From Cladochytrium replicatum (lineage: Eukaryota; Chytridiomycota; Chytridiomycetes; Cladochytriales; Cladochytriaceae): 64,000 bases of DNA. The DNA lies in contig JAHLKD010000056.1 in assembly GCA_025526935.1 (NCBI GenBank), positions 286,035 to 350,034 on the forward strand, given 5' to 3'. Position 1 is the stretch's first letter, and each line of letters starts with the position of its first letter. The position numbers and the translations under genes are program-made. The notes beneath the pieces are model-generated. The model was not told the origin of the DNA, did not search any database, and was given only the letters and a program-made list of their open reading frames with translations. Shown here in pieces: positions 1 through 16,670 of this stretch.

Positions 1-1405
1 CCAGACATTTTGACTAACACCTACAGAACGTAAACTTGGATGGTTGAACCATTTCTGCTGCTTGCGCACCCGGTTAAGCAGTCGAATGAAAGCGTATTCG
101 GGTGTCGACGTGGAGTATCCGGAGGTCCACAATGGAACTCGGTTGTAAGGGTCGTTCACTTGGCCGTCCGAACCGGTGAACCCTTGCTCGGTCCCGCTGT
201 AAACGACCGGGATACCGCGAGTCGCGTATATGTACGTAAGTGCATTCCTCCAGAGAGCACGATCAGGTTGCAATGCCAAGAATCGTGGACCATCATGGTT
301 GTCGATAAAGTTTCCGAGAAGATCGGGATTCTTGTAGGTTGCATTCAACTTCGTCCAGAAAGCGGCCAGTGCATCCATTCCGATCCTTCCTGTGGTGTCT
401 CTGAACGCATGGTTCGCATTCAGATACGCAGGGAAGTTCAGCACTCCGTCCATGTACTGCTGATACTCGGCGGAATACGTCAATCCAAACTCGGCTCGAC
501 CTTCTTCTTCCCCATATCCAATCTCCCCCACAATATACATCCCTGCATTGGCGTTGAACTGAGGCCAAAAGCTTTTGCGGATGAATCGCGCCGTGTCGAC
601 CCTGAACCCGTCGACACCGCCGTAGTTGGTTTTGACCCAGTTGACCCAATTGTTCAGCATGATGATGACCGTCGGATCTTCCGTGTTGAGATCCGCGAGC
701 CCAAAGAACCACACGAGTTCGAGCGCGGTTTGGTTTGTTACTGTCGCAATCCAGTTCGGGTTGCCCGGGTCCGTGTACGTCGGAGGAAGGTGGAAGTACT
801 TAGGAGCGTTGAAGGGGTTGAAGCCAGAAGCCCAGTCGGCATTGTTCAGGTTGTTGTCCGCACCCATGTGGTCTATTTGTAGAAATATGATTTTGGGAAT
901 CTATTACTGAGTTGGTACTACTTACTGGGAACAACGTCGAGCATGAACAGCATTCCACGCCTATGAAGCGCCCGAGCGAGCGCTTGGACATCTGGCAAGG
1001 TTCCATAGTGCGAGTCAATCGAATACAGATCCTTTGCATGGTACCCGTGGTACGGCGCGTAAGTGGTATCCGAAGAAACCTTCTGGCCAACAATTGGGGC
1101 AATCCAGATGGCATCGAATCCCATGTTCTGGATGTAATCAAGGCGCTCGATGACCCCTATAAAATCCAATTTAGTTAAGAAGGTGGGTATTCTTGTTTGT
1201 CGACCTAACCTCGAAGGTTGCCTCCGCACCATTTGCGAAGGTCAGTGCAAGCAGCCGTGGAATAGTTTCCACCTTGGGCGAACCTGTCGACGAGGAGGAA
1301 GTAGATGTTGCGAGACTTCCATTCAGCCGGTGTGGCCGCGCTACTTGATTGAACGAGCAGCGTAACGACAAGAGAGAGTCCACCGATGAGTGCTCGCAGG
1401 TGCAT
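1..1405 (-). CDS. Secreted GH13 alpha-amylase, copy A (3' end beyond window)
   Basis: Secreted endo-acting starch hydrolase, partial because exon 3 runs off the left edge. Exons read on the minus strand: 1405-1210, 1156-926 and 872-1, with 53-bp GT..AG introns placed exactly as in copy B. The start ATG at 1405 opens a hydrophobic signal peptide ending near SSSAATPAEW. Then come the GH13 N-terminal strand (RNIYFLLVDRFAQGG), the FDAIWIAPIVG strand and the DVVPNHMG region I, which is created by the exon 2/3 junction. Exon 3 carries the GFRVDTARF nucleophile motif, IVGEIG and the FIDNHD aspartate. The catalytic barrel looks intact. Whether this copy also ends in trefoil domains cannot be seen. 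It is a tandem paralogue of the gene at 2207-4277; about 850 bp are nearly identical, including intron 2, while exon 1 and the first part of exon 2 have diverged. Confidence 0.93.
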
Positions 1406-2206
1406 CTGAAAATTTGGGTTCTTTGAGGGATCCTTTCAGTCTTTTAAAGGGAACGAACCCACGGACCAATTGTTGAGTCACACGACCACCAAAAAATGTA
1501 GCAAAAACAGAGATCAGCACGAACAGATATCAAGATCTCAGACAAAGTTCTAAGCACCACTAAAACAATAAGAGCAGAACAGCTCCTCCCATTTCACGCG
1601 CTCTTCGATGAAGAGCGATTGCTTTGCAATTGCAATTGTGGAGCTCAGTCTTTATTGCCACAACAGCATTGGTGGCGTTGCGACAAAATTTCACTCGCTC
1701 AGATCTGATTAATAAATATGCTGGCCCAGAGACAATATTTGTTTCCCTCCCTACAGATTACAGGATGCAGATCGAGCCATACCTCCGCAAACATACAGCT
1801 TTCAGAATAAACCGCTTCGAGGAATGTTCAACTCTCAGCTTCACTCAAACACTCCAAAGAGACTTCAGGATTGATCCAAGATTATGCTCACAAGATGTCA
1901 GTTCAACTCTTTCACGCGCACGTGAGTGAATCTGATTGAACGGTGCAGTGAGCAGCTGTTGCAAGAGTACTGAATGGACTGGCATTTGCTTACAGGTATT
2001 GCAGTCACTTGCAGCTTGCTTCAAAATTTTATATTGACATGAGAACACGGGCTAAGAATCATCCTAGATATAAACTGCGTAGTACAACAACAATACAACA
2101 GCGGATCAACGTCATAATGATCCAAAACGTTTCCGCCGATGCTTGGCATCATAGAAATCTAACCAGAACATCATTTCACAGTCTCACATAGATCCTATGT
2201 AAGTCA
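1406..2206. other. Spacer between the two amylase genes (promoter of copy A)
   Basis: About 800 bp without an intact gene. It should contain the promoter of copy A and the terminator of copy B. Around 1610-1680 it shares short blocks (GCTTTGCAA, GCATTGGTGGCGTTRC) with the region upstream of copy B near 4510-4560, so the promoter was duplicated with the gene and has since diverged. The nexin-gene scrap at 1830-1930 lies here. I see no other gene. Confidence 0.6.
1830..1930 (-). pseudogene. Copied fragment of the 3' end of the neighbouring sorting-nexin gene
   Basis: This stretch, upstream of amylase copy A, resembles the last ~100 bp of the gene ending at 4818, just upstream of amylase copy B. 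Shared strings include GATTGA(A)TCCAAGAT, CACAAGATGTC and GTTCAACTC, in the same order, spacing and orientation. Read on the minus strand it still suggests the Nexin_C end (a leucine-rich helix with L-x-SI-x-K). It is too short and diverged to code. It indicates that the tandem duplication that produced the two amylase genes started inside the sorting-nexin gene. Confidence 0.6.
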
Positions 2207-4277
2207 TCAAACTCTCTTGAAGCACCACGGGGTGTTATTTGGGTTAGGATTCACGGGAACCCAGCAACATCCCCGTCCTTCACAGACAGCTTGGTTCAAT
2301 CCCGGAGTATTGGGGGCGCAATCGGCACGAAGAGAAGACGCTACTGAGGTACATGGGACCGACGTGGATGTGGTGGTGGTCGCACTGACCGTGGTGAGAG
2401 TTGTCGACGGCCTGCTGAAACACCAGGGAACATTGTTTGGGTTCGGGTTCACTGGGACCCAGCAGCAACCACGCGACTCGCAAACGGCTTGGCTAAGTCC
2501 CGGGGTATTGGGGGCGCAATCTACACGGCTAGAGATTGAAACAGCTGGACAAGAGGTCGCTACGAGAGTGGTGGCGGTGATCGCGGTGGTCGTGGTGATG
2601 ATCGTGGTAGTTTGCGTTGTAGCAGGGGAAGGGAAGGCTGACGTCGTAACATTGGACCTTTGAACAAAAATTCTTGGGTTCCCATCGTCAACGGTAATCG
2701 TTGTGCTTCCCGATGCAAGTGAAATGCAGCCTCCGTAGCCGAGAAGATCGCAAAACTGAGACAAGCCATCCAATACATCCTGCGTGTTGATAGTGATCGA
2801 AGCAGTTGAACTGGCACCAACGTTGCTCAGCACCACAAGCGCACTATTAGATCCCGATCCTCTCACGAATGCCCAAGCGTTTTGATTGACAGCTACTGTA
2901 CGCAAACTTGGGTAATTGAACCATTGCTGCTGCTTGCGCACACTGTTGAGCAGCCGAACGAAAGCGTATTCGGGTGTTGACGTGGAGTATCCGGAGGTCC
3001 ACAATGGAACTCGGTTGTAAGGGTCGTTCACTTGGCCGTCCGAACCGGTGAACCCTTGCTCGGTCCCGCTGTAAACGATCGGGATACCGCGAGTCGCGTA
3101 CACGTACGTAAGTGCATTCCTCCAGAGAGCACGATCAGGTTGCAATGCCAAGAATCTTGGACCATCATGGTTGTCGATAAAGTTTCCGAGAAGATCGGGA
3201 TTCTTGTAGGTTGCATTCAACTTCGTCCAGAAAGCGGCCAGTGCATCCATTCCGATTCTTCCTGTGGTGTCTCTGAACGCATGGTTCGCATTCAGATACG
3301 CAGGGAAGTTCAGCACTCCGTCCATGTACTGCTGATACTCGGCGGAATACGTCAATCCAAACTCGGCTCGACCTTCTTCTTCCCCATATCCAATCTCCCC
3401 CACAATATACATCCCTGCATTGGCGTTGAACTGAGGCCAAAAGCTTTTGCGGATGAATCGCGCCGTGTCGACCCTGAACCCGTCGACACCGCCGTAGTTG
3501 GTTTTGACCCAGTTGACCCAATTGTTCAGCATGATGATGACCGTCGGATCTTCCGTGTTGAGATCCGCGAGCCCAAAGAACCACACGAGTTCGAGCGCGG
3601 TTTGGTTTGTAACTGTCGCAATCCAGTTCGGGTTGCCCGGGTCCGTGTACGTCGGAGGAAGGTGGAAGTACTTAGGAGCGTTGAAGGGGTTGAAGCCAGA
3701 AGCCCAGTCGGCATTGTTCAGGTTGTTGTCCGCACCCATGTGGTCTATTTGTAGAAATATGATTTTGGGAATCTATTACTGAGTTGGTACTACTTACTGG
3801 GAACAACGTCGAGCATGAACAGCATTCCACGGCTGTGCAAGGCCTTAGTGAGCTCTTGAACATCTGTCAAAGATCCATAGTGCGAGTCGATCGAATATAG
3901 ATCCTTTGCATGATATCCGTGGTATGGCGCGAAAGTGGTGTCAGACGAAGCCTTCTGGCCAACAATTGGCGCAATCCAGATGGCATCGAATCCCATGTCC
4001 TGGATGTAATCAAGACGCTCGATGACACCTGCATATCCCGTTGAATATGAGAACGATCTGATTGAAAGTCAACACACAAACCTCGAAGGTTGCCTCCGCA
4101 CCATTTACGAAGGTCCAGGCAAGCCGCCGCGGAGGAATTGCCGCCTTGTGCGAACCTATCGACAAGCACGAAGTAGATGTTGCGAGACTTCCAATCAGAC
4201 GGAGTGGCTGCTGTACTTGTATGGACCAGCAGCGCGAGCAATAGCGAGAAACCAACGATGAATGGTTGCAGACGCAT
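2207..4277 (-). CDS. Secreted GH13 alpha-amylase with two C-terminal trefoil domains, copy B
   Basis: Complete gene of three exons (4277-4082, 4028-3798, 3744-2207), 654 codons. A signal peptide (MRLQPFIVGFSLLLALLV...) precedes a GH13 catalytic domain with NHMG near residue 144, nucleophile Asp in FRVDTARF (about 235), acid/base Glu in IVGEI (about 259) and Asp in FIDNHDG (about 336). After the beta-sandwich domain come a Thr-rich linker, a P-type trefoil (about 541-584), a second Thr-rich linker and a second trefoil (about 607-650), each with the DCAPNTPG...CCWVP...PWCF cysteine pattern. The Thr-rich linkers are probably O-glycosylated. Expected role: extracellular starch or glycogen breakdown. 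The two trefoils are nearly identical, so they look like a recent internal duplication. Trefoils are known mainly from animal mucosal proteins and glucosidases, and are unusual here. Confidence 0.95.
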
Positions 4278-4817
4278 CGGGCCAATTTTGTGTTCCGCGA
4301 GTGATGAGGCTTGCCTTTTATTGAAGGGATGGAGACCCATGAGGAGATAGATTGTTTGGTCACACGACTGACACCACGGATAGCAACAACAGCAGGTCGA
4401 ATCGACAACCAAGGTCTCGCGAACAAAAATATGAGCACAAAAATAGGCAATCTATAAGTAAGAATCTGCCATTGCACTTCAGGCTCTCCTCCATGACTGT
4501 GATCGCCTGCTTTGCAAATAATCAGCCGCCAGCGACTGCCACAATGCATTGGTGGCGTTACAGTTTTACGTTTAATGGGCACATGTCCACACGAAAATTT
4601 GTGGAGAATGGCGAAGATATCACTGCCATGAATGCCGTACTAAGTATGATTATCGTTTTTCATTGTCGGCTTTCTACCGACAAGTGCTGGCAGCTGCCTG
4701 AGTCAGGTCAGCGGGATGCCCGGACATGGTGTTGAATGATCATCTGAGTGCTTGAGAAAAATATTCAAGAAATCTGAACAAAACGGTCCCAAAAATCGTG
4801 CATTTGCAAAAACATCT
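4278..4817. other. Spacer upstream of amylase copy B
   Basis: About 540 bp between the amylase B start and the 3' end of the sorting-nexin gene. It should hold the copy B promoter. Short blocks match the copy A upstream region. Both strands have open frames of up to 190 codons here, but they are extensions or shadows of amylase exon 1 and show no protein character. Confidence 0.5.
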
Positions 4818-7800
4818 TCATTTAACGCTCAGCTCCACTCCTCCACTCAGAACGCACTTCACGATTGAATCCAAGATCATGCATACAAGATGTCTGTTCA
4901 ACTCCTTCTCCTGCAGCATGTTGAAAACGCGAGTGCGTCCCGATTGCACGTTGTGAGGCCCGACAATAACTTGAGCCGACCCTGCGCCGGGGAAATTGTT
5001 AACAATCAATCCCTTTGCTTTCGCTTTGTCGTCGGCTTTCTGCTCCTCCGTGCGTGGTGGAATGGTTCTAGTCTCTGTGGTAGTCGTCGACGTCGTAAGA
5101 CACACAATCTTTCCGTCGTCGTGAACCATCGTAGTTTTGGACTCTTTGGTTGATTTTGGCAGGGTATAGCAGACGCCATCGGGCCACATGCTATCCGTAA
5201 ACCCGGAGATGGAGCTCACTACAGAGCTTTCGGACATGAACGACAGGATACTTGACTGGATCTCGGTTGTGCCCGTACGTCGTCCGACGAAGTAGATTTT
5301 TTTCACCGTCTGTAGACCCTTCTGACGAATCCAGCGGTCCATGGTTCCTCCACAGCTAAGGTCGAATACCTCTTCCAACGTCACGAAAATGCATTCTATG
5401 ATAATCTCCAACTCGGCTTCGGACAGCGTCACACTCGCTGACGACGCCGCAGCGAGCTTCGAATTGCTTCCAGCCGCTTGTCGGGCATTCTCAGAAGTAG
5501 AAGCCAGTGTCGCACTGACCGATTTGATGCTTCGCAGGGATGGGGAAGGCGAGGGAGTTCGGCTACGCTCTCGTTCCACTGTGACGTCCGGTAGCGACAA
5601 AGGAACGGAAGTTTCGTCGCCTACAGAGTTTGCACCAAGTAACGATGAACGCGGAATATACTGTGACTGCCGAGAACTGTCTCCAGGGATTGAAGGTTGC
5701 GAATCCAAGTGACTCATCGCTTAACACTAATTCCCCTGCACTGTCCGGATATCTATCCGGAACACCACCAGATATGGCTGCATCAATGCTAGCAACACCG
5801 CTAACCGTAACACAGACCCAGTGTAGCGCAATGCACCTAAAGTGCCACAGTTTCTGCTGCAACCGGATCCGACACAAGAAGGTTTGCCCATCGCTCCAAC
5901 TCACTCCCCAGCTGCTCGCGAGCTTTTGCGGCTTGACTGTAAGTTCGCATCGCCGCCTCGCGCTCTCGTGACGTCGGTAGCGGCAAGCTATTCGCCGCGG
6001 CCATTTCCGGCTTGAGGATGTGCGGCGGTGGTGGAGCGGGAATTCGTGATCGAAGGGGAAAGCCCGTTCGGCTGGTCATAGGTAGGGCCATTCGGAGCTT
6101 CTCGTATGCATTCACAAAATCAACGTAGCGTCGTGTCACAACCCAGCCCGCCGCGCCAACGTCCTCAACCATCATAAAATCACGCGCAATTCGCTCAACG
6201 TGCAACATGAAGACAATTCGCGCTTTAAAGTCCGTTTCGGTGTAAACCGGACGAGAGGGATCTATCTCGTTGTATTCTGGCGTTCCGTCAAATACCCGAA
6301 CTCTAATACCGTGAAGATCCAATCGACGCAATGGTTCTGGCGCTGGAGGTGGAGATGGGGACCACATGCGAATAGCATCCCGGTCTGCACCTTCCAGATC
6401 TGCAATCTGCTCCATGCATTGGTGAATCTGACCCTGCAAGTCGAGCTTTGTTGTCATCAGACCTTCAAGTTGATCATCTAATCCCGAGCTTGTTGTCATC
6501 AGATCTTCAAGTTGATCATCTAATCCCAGCGCCGCGCTCTGCAGTGTTGCTTCGAGCGCTCTATCTATATTGGCAATGCGCTCACGTAGCTCTGAGACCC
6601 TTTCTTTCAGCCTGTCAGCATCCATGGGTCGAGAGGGAGACTCTCTCCTGGGCGGTCGGGGAGGTTTTGGTGGAGGGGTGCCATTGTCAGATTCAACTGG
6701 GAGCCGACCTTCGGTACTTCCTCTTTCTCGGTGCATGTCAACTCCAGGTCTCTCTGGAGATTTATTCAAAGTTGAGTGGAGTCTCGAATCGAGCGACGCA
6801 GAAGAAGGTCGCCTTCGTGGGGAGAGTTGAGGTTCATCTTCCGAATTCCGCCTAGCATGAGCGTCTGCGTGCTCGATGACAATTGAGTCGGCGCGTCGAA
6901 GTCCCGAAGGCTTGGGCATCTCCCTACGTGATCGCAATGGCAACTTTGGCGGAACGTCACCATTGTCGTTATGTCGCGATGAATCAGCTGGTGACAAAGC
7001 GGGGGTGAGAAGCTCTTGGTGATGGTGTATTGAAGCCTCAGCTGGTTCTCGTGGAGGCATAGGTGGGGGCCGTCTTGGACTCTCTGAAGATGTGGATGTG
7101 GAAGGAGACTGATCGATAGCAGCAGGCAGGGAGATAGGCCTCTTTGGGGTTAGAGGGGTTTGGTCTATCTGCTGCTCGGACTTATTCAGTTCGTTCCAAG
7201 CGCCAATATAGACAGGGCTCGAAACAAAACCTGACCAGAACCGCTTCATCAAGACAGCGACAAATCTGAGCGCAAAACTTTCGAGAATCTCAATCGCCTC
7301 CTCTGGACTCCGTAATCCTTCGATTCTTCGTTCAATCCAAGCTGTCCAACCAGCACCAACGTCACCATCGAGAACTTCACGAAGTGCAACATTTGAAAAG
7401 AGAGACTGACAAATTACCAAGGCATCCTCTTGGAAAGTTTCGTCGTAGTTCACTTTCGCCCGATGGAGGAGAGATGAGAAAGCAGATATGGCCCTGGCCA
7501 ACGGAATGTCTGTTGCTGTAGAATGAATGTGCTCTACGAAAATGTGTAGTGCCGAGGGTGTGTGTAGGAGTTTATCAGGGGTAATACGGAGAGGCTGTGA
7601 AGCTAGTTGTGCTGTAGTCGTTGTTGGCTGGCTTTGAATGGATGCCCGCCTGAGCTCAGCTTCATCTTTAGCTGAAGCATCGACATAGGTGATTCGCTGC
7701 TCGTAGTTTGTTCAATAGATGAAACGCTGCTCGTAGGTTGTTCAATAGATGAAAGGTCGGACCGGCGGTCTTCGATCCTGACCGGCCTGACGTCCTCATT

Positions 7801-9407
7801 TTGATCCTCCATCAACTCTTCTAAAATATCGGAATCGGTGACAATGTGCATCATCTCAAGAAAGATTTCTGCGCCATCATGATCCGAAAAGCGATTGCTA
7901 TCGCTCGTGTCCAATGGGAACCATTCCTTTCTGTATTTGTTCGGTGGAAGCATCGAGAGTGGTACAAATGCTGAGCCAATACGCTCGTCACGAAGGACTC
8001 GAGTGTCATAGATGTCAATCACGACTCCATTAACTGCTGCTCCGGCAGCTGCGTGACCCGGAGTGATTTTGAACCCAAATTGAAAATCCTCTACCCACAT
8101 GGGATTGGATTCAGCTTTGACTTTCCGCGTGGGGGCATTTTCTCTTCCACACAGAATGTTACAATAAAAACCTGCCATATAATGTCAAACTCAGCAATGC
8201 TAATCGTTGCAGCCAATTTACCAGTTGCATTCGCCATTGGCAACCGTCGTGCTTCAACAACTGTTTTTGAAGATCAACTTAGCGTCAATTTAGAGGGTCA
8301 TAGTAGTGTTCTAACCTTTGACATATACGCTCTGTGGAGAATTTGCTCCTTTCTTCGTGGGTTCCTTTTTGTCTGGTGTTCCTGCATTCGCGATGCTGGC
8401 CTGCCTCGCCTTTGGCGCAACCGGTGTTCCAGCAGCGCTCCCAGCATCAAGAGCTTCCAAACTTTCGAAGTCTTCCACAGCGGGCTGGTCAGCCACAGCA
8501 TAAATGATAAACTGGTTGAGAATCAGGGTCTGCCACTTTCTCCACAAGAGGTTCAAGAACGCTAGTGGCTAAAATCTCTCGGATGAAAGCAGAGACAGCC
8601 GGATTGGCTCGATGAACCGGAGAAAGCACACGGTCAGCGATGTGGCGGGCAAGATCGCGAAGGTGCGTGCGAATCTTGACGGGGTTATTGTGGCGATGGA
8701 ATGAAGATGAAGGATGCGAGCCAAATAAGTTTTGATGAAGTTGCTTCAAATTCTTTATATTCACGCTACAGAAGTTGTTTGGCTCATCGTGGCTGGATAT
8801 CAATCGAAACATATCACTTACCATGTGAAGCACGATAGTATTGAAGATAGGCAGAGCTGTTGTTGGGATGTTTGTGTTATTCCCATAGTATCCTAGCCGG
8901 ACCATAGCACTCTTGATTGCAGAAAACACCAAATCCGTGAACTCTGTCGTTTTCGATACGTTCAGGTTGTCCCACCAATTATTGATGTAGTCGCGGATTA
9001 GCAGGTTCAACATTCGATCAAGTTGCTCGTCAATTGCTGGAGATACCGGAAGTGGGCTTGGATCAGCCTTCAAATAAGTAGTTAGCACCGTTCGAACATA
9101 AATCGGCATCCAGACTCACCAACTCCACAGGAAGGTCGTCCTTAATGGTCAGCAATGACGAGAATAATGAGCTCCTTCGTCTTCCGGAGAGCAGGGCCCG
9201 TCTCACCTGTCCATCTTCCATAGACCCTAAACTCCACAGATATCCAGCTCCAACGCACAGACCCACCAGCGCAATCCAAGCAAATACCCGCGGAAACAGA
9301 ACGAGCGCTGCTAAAACATAAGCCGCATATGATAGCTGGCCAGGAGGTGTGGTGAGAATGGTCTGTCTTACTGAACAGTACGTTGTCCAGTTGCAGACGC
9401 TCCCCAT
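4818..9407 (-). CDS. PXA-C2-PX-Nexin_C sorting nexin (Mdm1/SNX13-like)
   Basis: Predicted membrane-anchored lipid-binding protein of the Mdm1/SNX13-SNX25 family, which acts at ER-endolysosome contacts. From ATG 9407: a hydrophobic N-terminal segment (exon 9407-9120); a PXA domain from 9067 (LLIRDYINNWWDNL) that ends at FIIYAVADQPAV; a C2 domain across about 8360-7840 (VVEARRLP...GFYCNILCG...NPMWVEDFQF, IYDTRVLRDERIG); a disordered Ser/Pro-rich stretch with two short internal repeats (7690-7755 and 6455-6525); a PX domain at about 6330-5900 (VTRRYVDF); and a Nexin_C domain at the 3' end (SMWPDGVCY, LNRHLVCMILD). The domain order makes one gene, although three joins are unresolved: near 8740-8822, 7600-7800 and 5720-5840. 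At about 8519 the frame shifts by one base inside a conserved PXA stretch. An alternative upstream ATG at 9480 is out of frame. Confidence 0.82.
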
Positions 9408-9858
9408 ATCGCTTGATGCCGTTCGGGAGTCGGTTCCATAAGGCGATCGTCGTTTCAGAAATCAGAGAGACAGTCACCATGAGAATTTGTGCAGAGAATG
9501 GAGTTTGTTTAGGTTCGGGGTAAGGGAGGGAGGTATCGGAAATCGAGGAGAGCGGAGACGCCAGCTCCTGCTCCGTCGTGCCATGCGGTGCACTCTTTGC
9601 TGAAATCCGAGATGTCCAAGGTTCTTGCTAAGCAGTTCTGGATCGTCGGCAATGATGAGCCAACTGGAAGGTTGATCTCCAGCACAGCTTTGAGTGGTGT
9701 TCTTTGCCGCCTTTTTCTCGGACTATTCAAACCAATGAGGGCTACAGATCTCACGCCTGGCCCATTCGAGTATCGAGCAGTAGTTCCCCACACAAATTGG
9801 CTGGTGATTGCATTTAAAAGATAGCATTTCAAAAATTGAGAATTTCTGTCGTTTTTAT
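9408..9858. other. Spacer between sorting nexin and RPC1
   Basis: About 450 bp. It contains the 5' region of the sorting-nexin gene and the 3' flank of the polymerase gene. Open frames of 78-117 codons exist on both strands but match nothing I know and overlap each other. Confidence 0.4.
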
Positions 9859-15131
<5,273 letters not shown>

Positions 15132-15302
15132 CCCAGATGATTATCCGCTGTACTTTAAAGTGTTCTCATGTCGGTCCTTCCTTACACTCGCTTCGGTGCT
15201 GCGTCTACTACAGGCTTCTTCATTTTGGAGGCCGAGCAACTGCACGTGATGTCAAACTGGGCCTGGGAATGGGGAATGTTCCGCTATGGGCCAAAGAATG
15301 TA

Positions 15303-15366
15303 GAGAGAATAGAAATCATTGCTGATGTTCGCTAGAGAGAATTGAAATCAGTGCTGATGTTCGCTA
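15303..15366. repeat. 32-bp tandem duplication
   Basis: Two adjacent copies of a 32-bp unit beginning GAGAGAAT and ending GATGTTCGCTA, at 15303-15334 and 15335-15366, differing at two positions. The repeat is non-coding. Confidence 0.85.
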
Positions 15367-15783
15367 GATGCGAGACGTCCAAAGTCTGAAAGCGGAAGCT
15401 GCCGATCTTGAAGTTCTTGCATCAGAGGTGGACAATCCACGTCTCGATATTGGTCGGCAACCTTCACCGGATCAAGTCAGACTGACGGTGATGCGCTGGG
15501 TCGTGCTTTTTTTCACCCAGCAAGCGCGCCGTACGTCCCGCGTGCATAGCGGCGCTCACATCTCTACTTGGTCCCATAAGACTAGTTCGCGGAGGAGACT
15601 TTTCACCGACGGTGACATGGGCAAAGTTGGCACGAAGAGCATGGTCTTGCGCAGATTTTCAAAGATTCTGTGCAAATTCTGCAGTGATAACGATGGGATT
15701 GCCCGTGCGATGGATCTTGATGAATCAGTGTTGCAATCTAGTCCTCACGTCGTGATTGCAAGCAGGTTTGCGCTTGCTGATGC

Positions 15784-15951
15784 AGATTGACAATTTATCG
15801 AGTGATTTTCTTCCACGACTGATTGAAAATTACTCGCTCTTCGTATCGGATGCAAAAGCGTCCGGCGCATTCGTCCACGGTTTGGAAGATGGATACGAAC
15901 TCGTCAGAAATACCGCAGTTGCTAGACATTAAGCTCTTCCGGATTTCATTG
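15784..15951 (+). pseudogene. Integrator complex subunit 4-like HEAT-repeat remnant
   Basis: In one plus-strand frame (about 15800-15948) the translation contains SGAFVHGLEDGYELVRNTAV. I recognise this as resembling the characteristic CGAFVHGLEDE-x-YEVR-x-AAV block of INTS4, a HEAT-repeat scaffold of the Integrator 3'-processing complex. Upstream it follows a plausible L-x-x-LIENYSLFVSDAKA helix. A stop follows within about 10 codons, and no continuing HEAT repeats are visible in any frame, so this is read as a decayed or broken gene. It could instead be a real exon of a gene whose splicing I cannot follow. Confidence 0.4.
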
Positions 15952-16604
15952 CATTCCAAACGTCTCTTCTGTCAGACGCTAGTAGAGAGCTATGCCTAGC
16001 TTCCCAGGGCTTTGCGGGTAAGGCTCTTTTTCGTTTCATTGGTAAAAAGCTCCGATAACTACAAGTTATTCTGATTTAATGCTTTAGATTTGTTTAATGA
16101 AGAGGTGCACTCTGTCCGACTACACTGTGTCAAGTTTTCGCCCCTGCTGATTGAGGCTCGAGCAGCTCTGCAATTGCATAACTGTACAGAGCAATTTCGC
16201 CTAAAGGGCTTGACGAGACGGCAAACCGCTATATCATAAGTAAAGTGGAAGAAGAAATTGAGCAAGAATGGGTACGGAATAACTCGAAGTATTCCAGAAG
16301 ACACTTTTTCGGTCGAAACTCTGGGATACTCATCCATTTTTGATAAAATTGCTTGAGATCACCAGGATGCTAGCCATTCACGTTCGCGTATTCTGAACCA
16401 AAGTACGATGGTTGTACGTTCCTTCAAGCTAATTAAAGTATGTTTGGTAGTGAGCAAATTGTCAAGCCTTGCAACGGTCATTATTCATTCACTCAGAATA
16501 TCAAACAAAGAATCTGCATTTGTTTAAGCATTTCCAGTCCGTCAGGGCTATCAAGAGTATGCAACGATGATTGAATGGTGTGTATGAGTCTCAAGATCGA
16601 CTCT

Positions 16605-16670
16605 ACTTAATCACGTTCAAACGGAGCATACCCCACTCCTGCTTCGCCGATTCACCACAATATCGAATAC
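16605..16670. repeat. Dispersed repeat, copy 1
   Basis: About 65 bp starting TAATCACGTTC and containing TTCACCACAATAT, about 75% identical to 34475-34542. Because the second copy lies just downstream of a copia relic, both may be fragments of the same transposon or LTR. Confidence 0.6.

Noticed and set aside
40-882. Long plus-strand open frame of 280 codons over amylase copy A (and its twin at 3032-3754)
   Set aside because: It is antisense to the amylase catalytic domain and arises from its codon bias; no protein family is visible.
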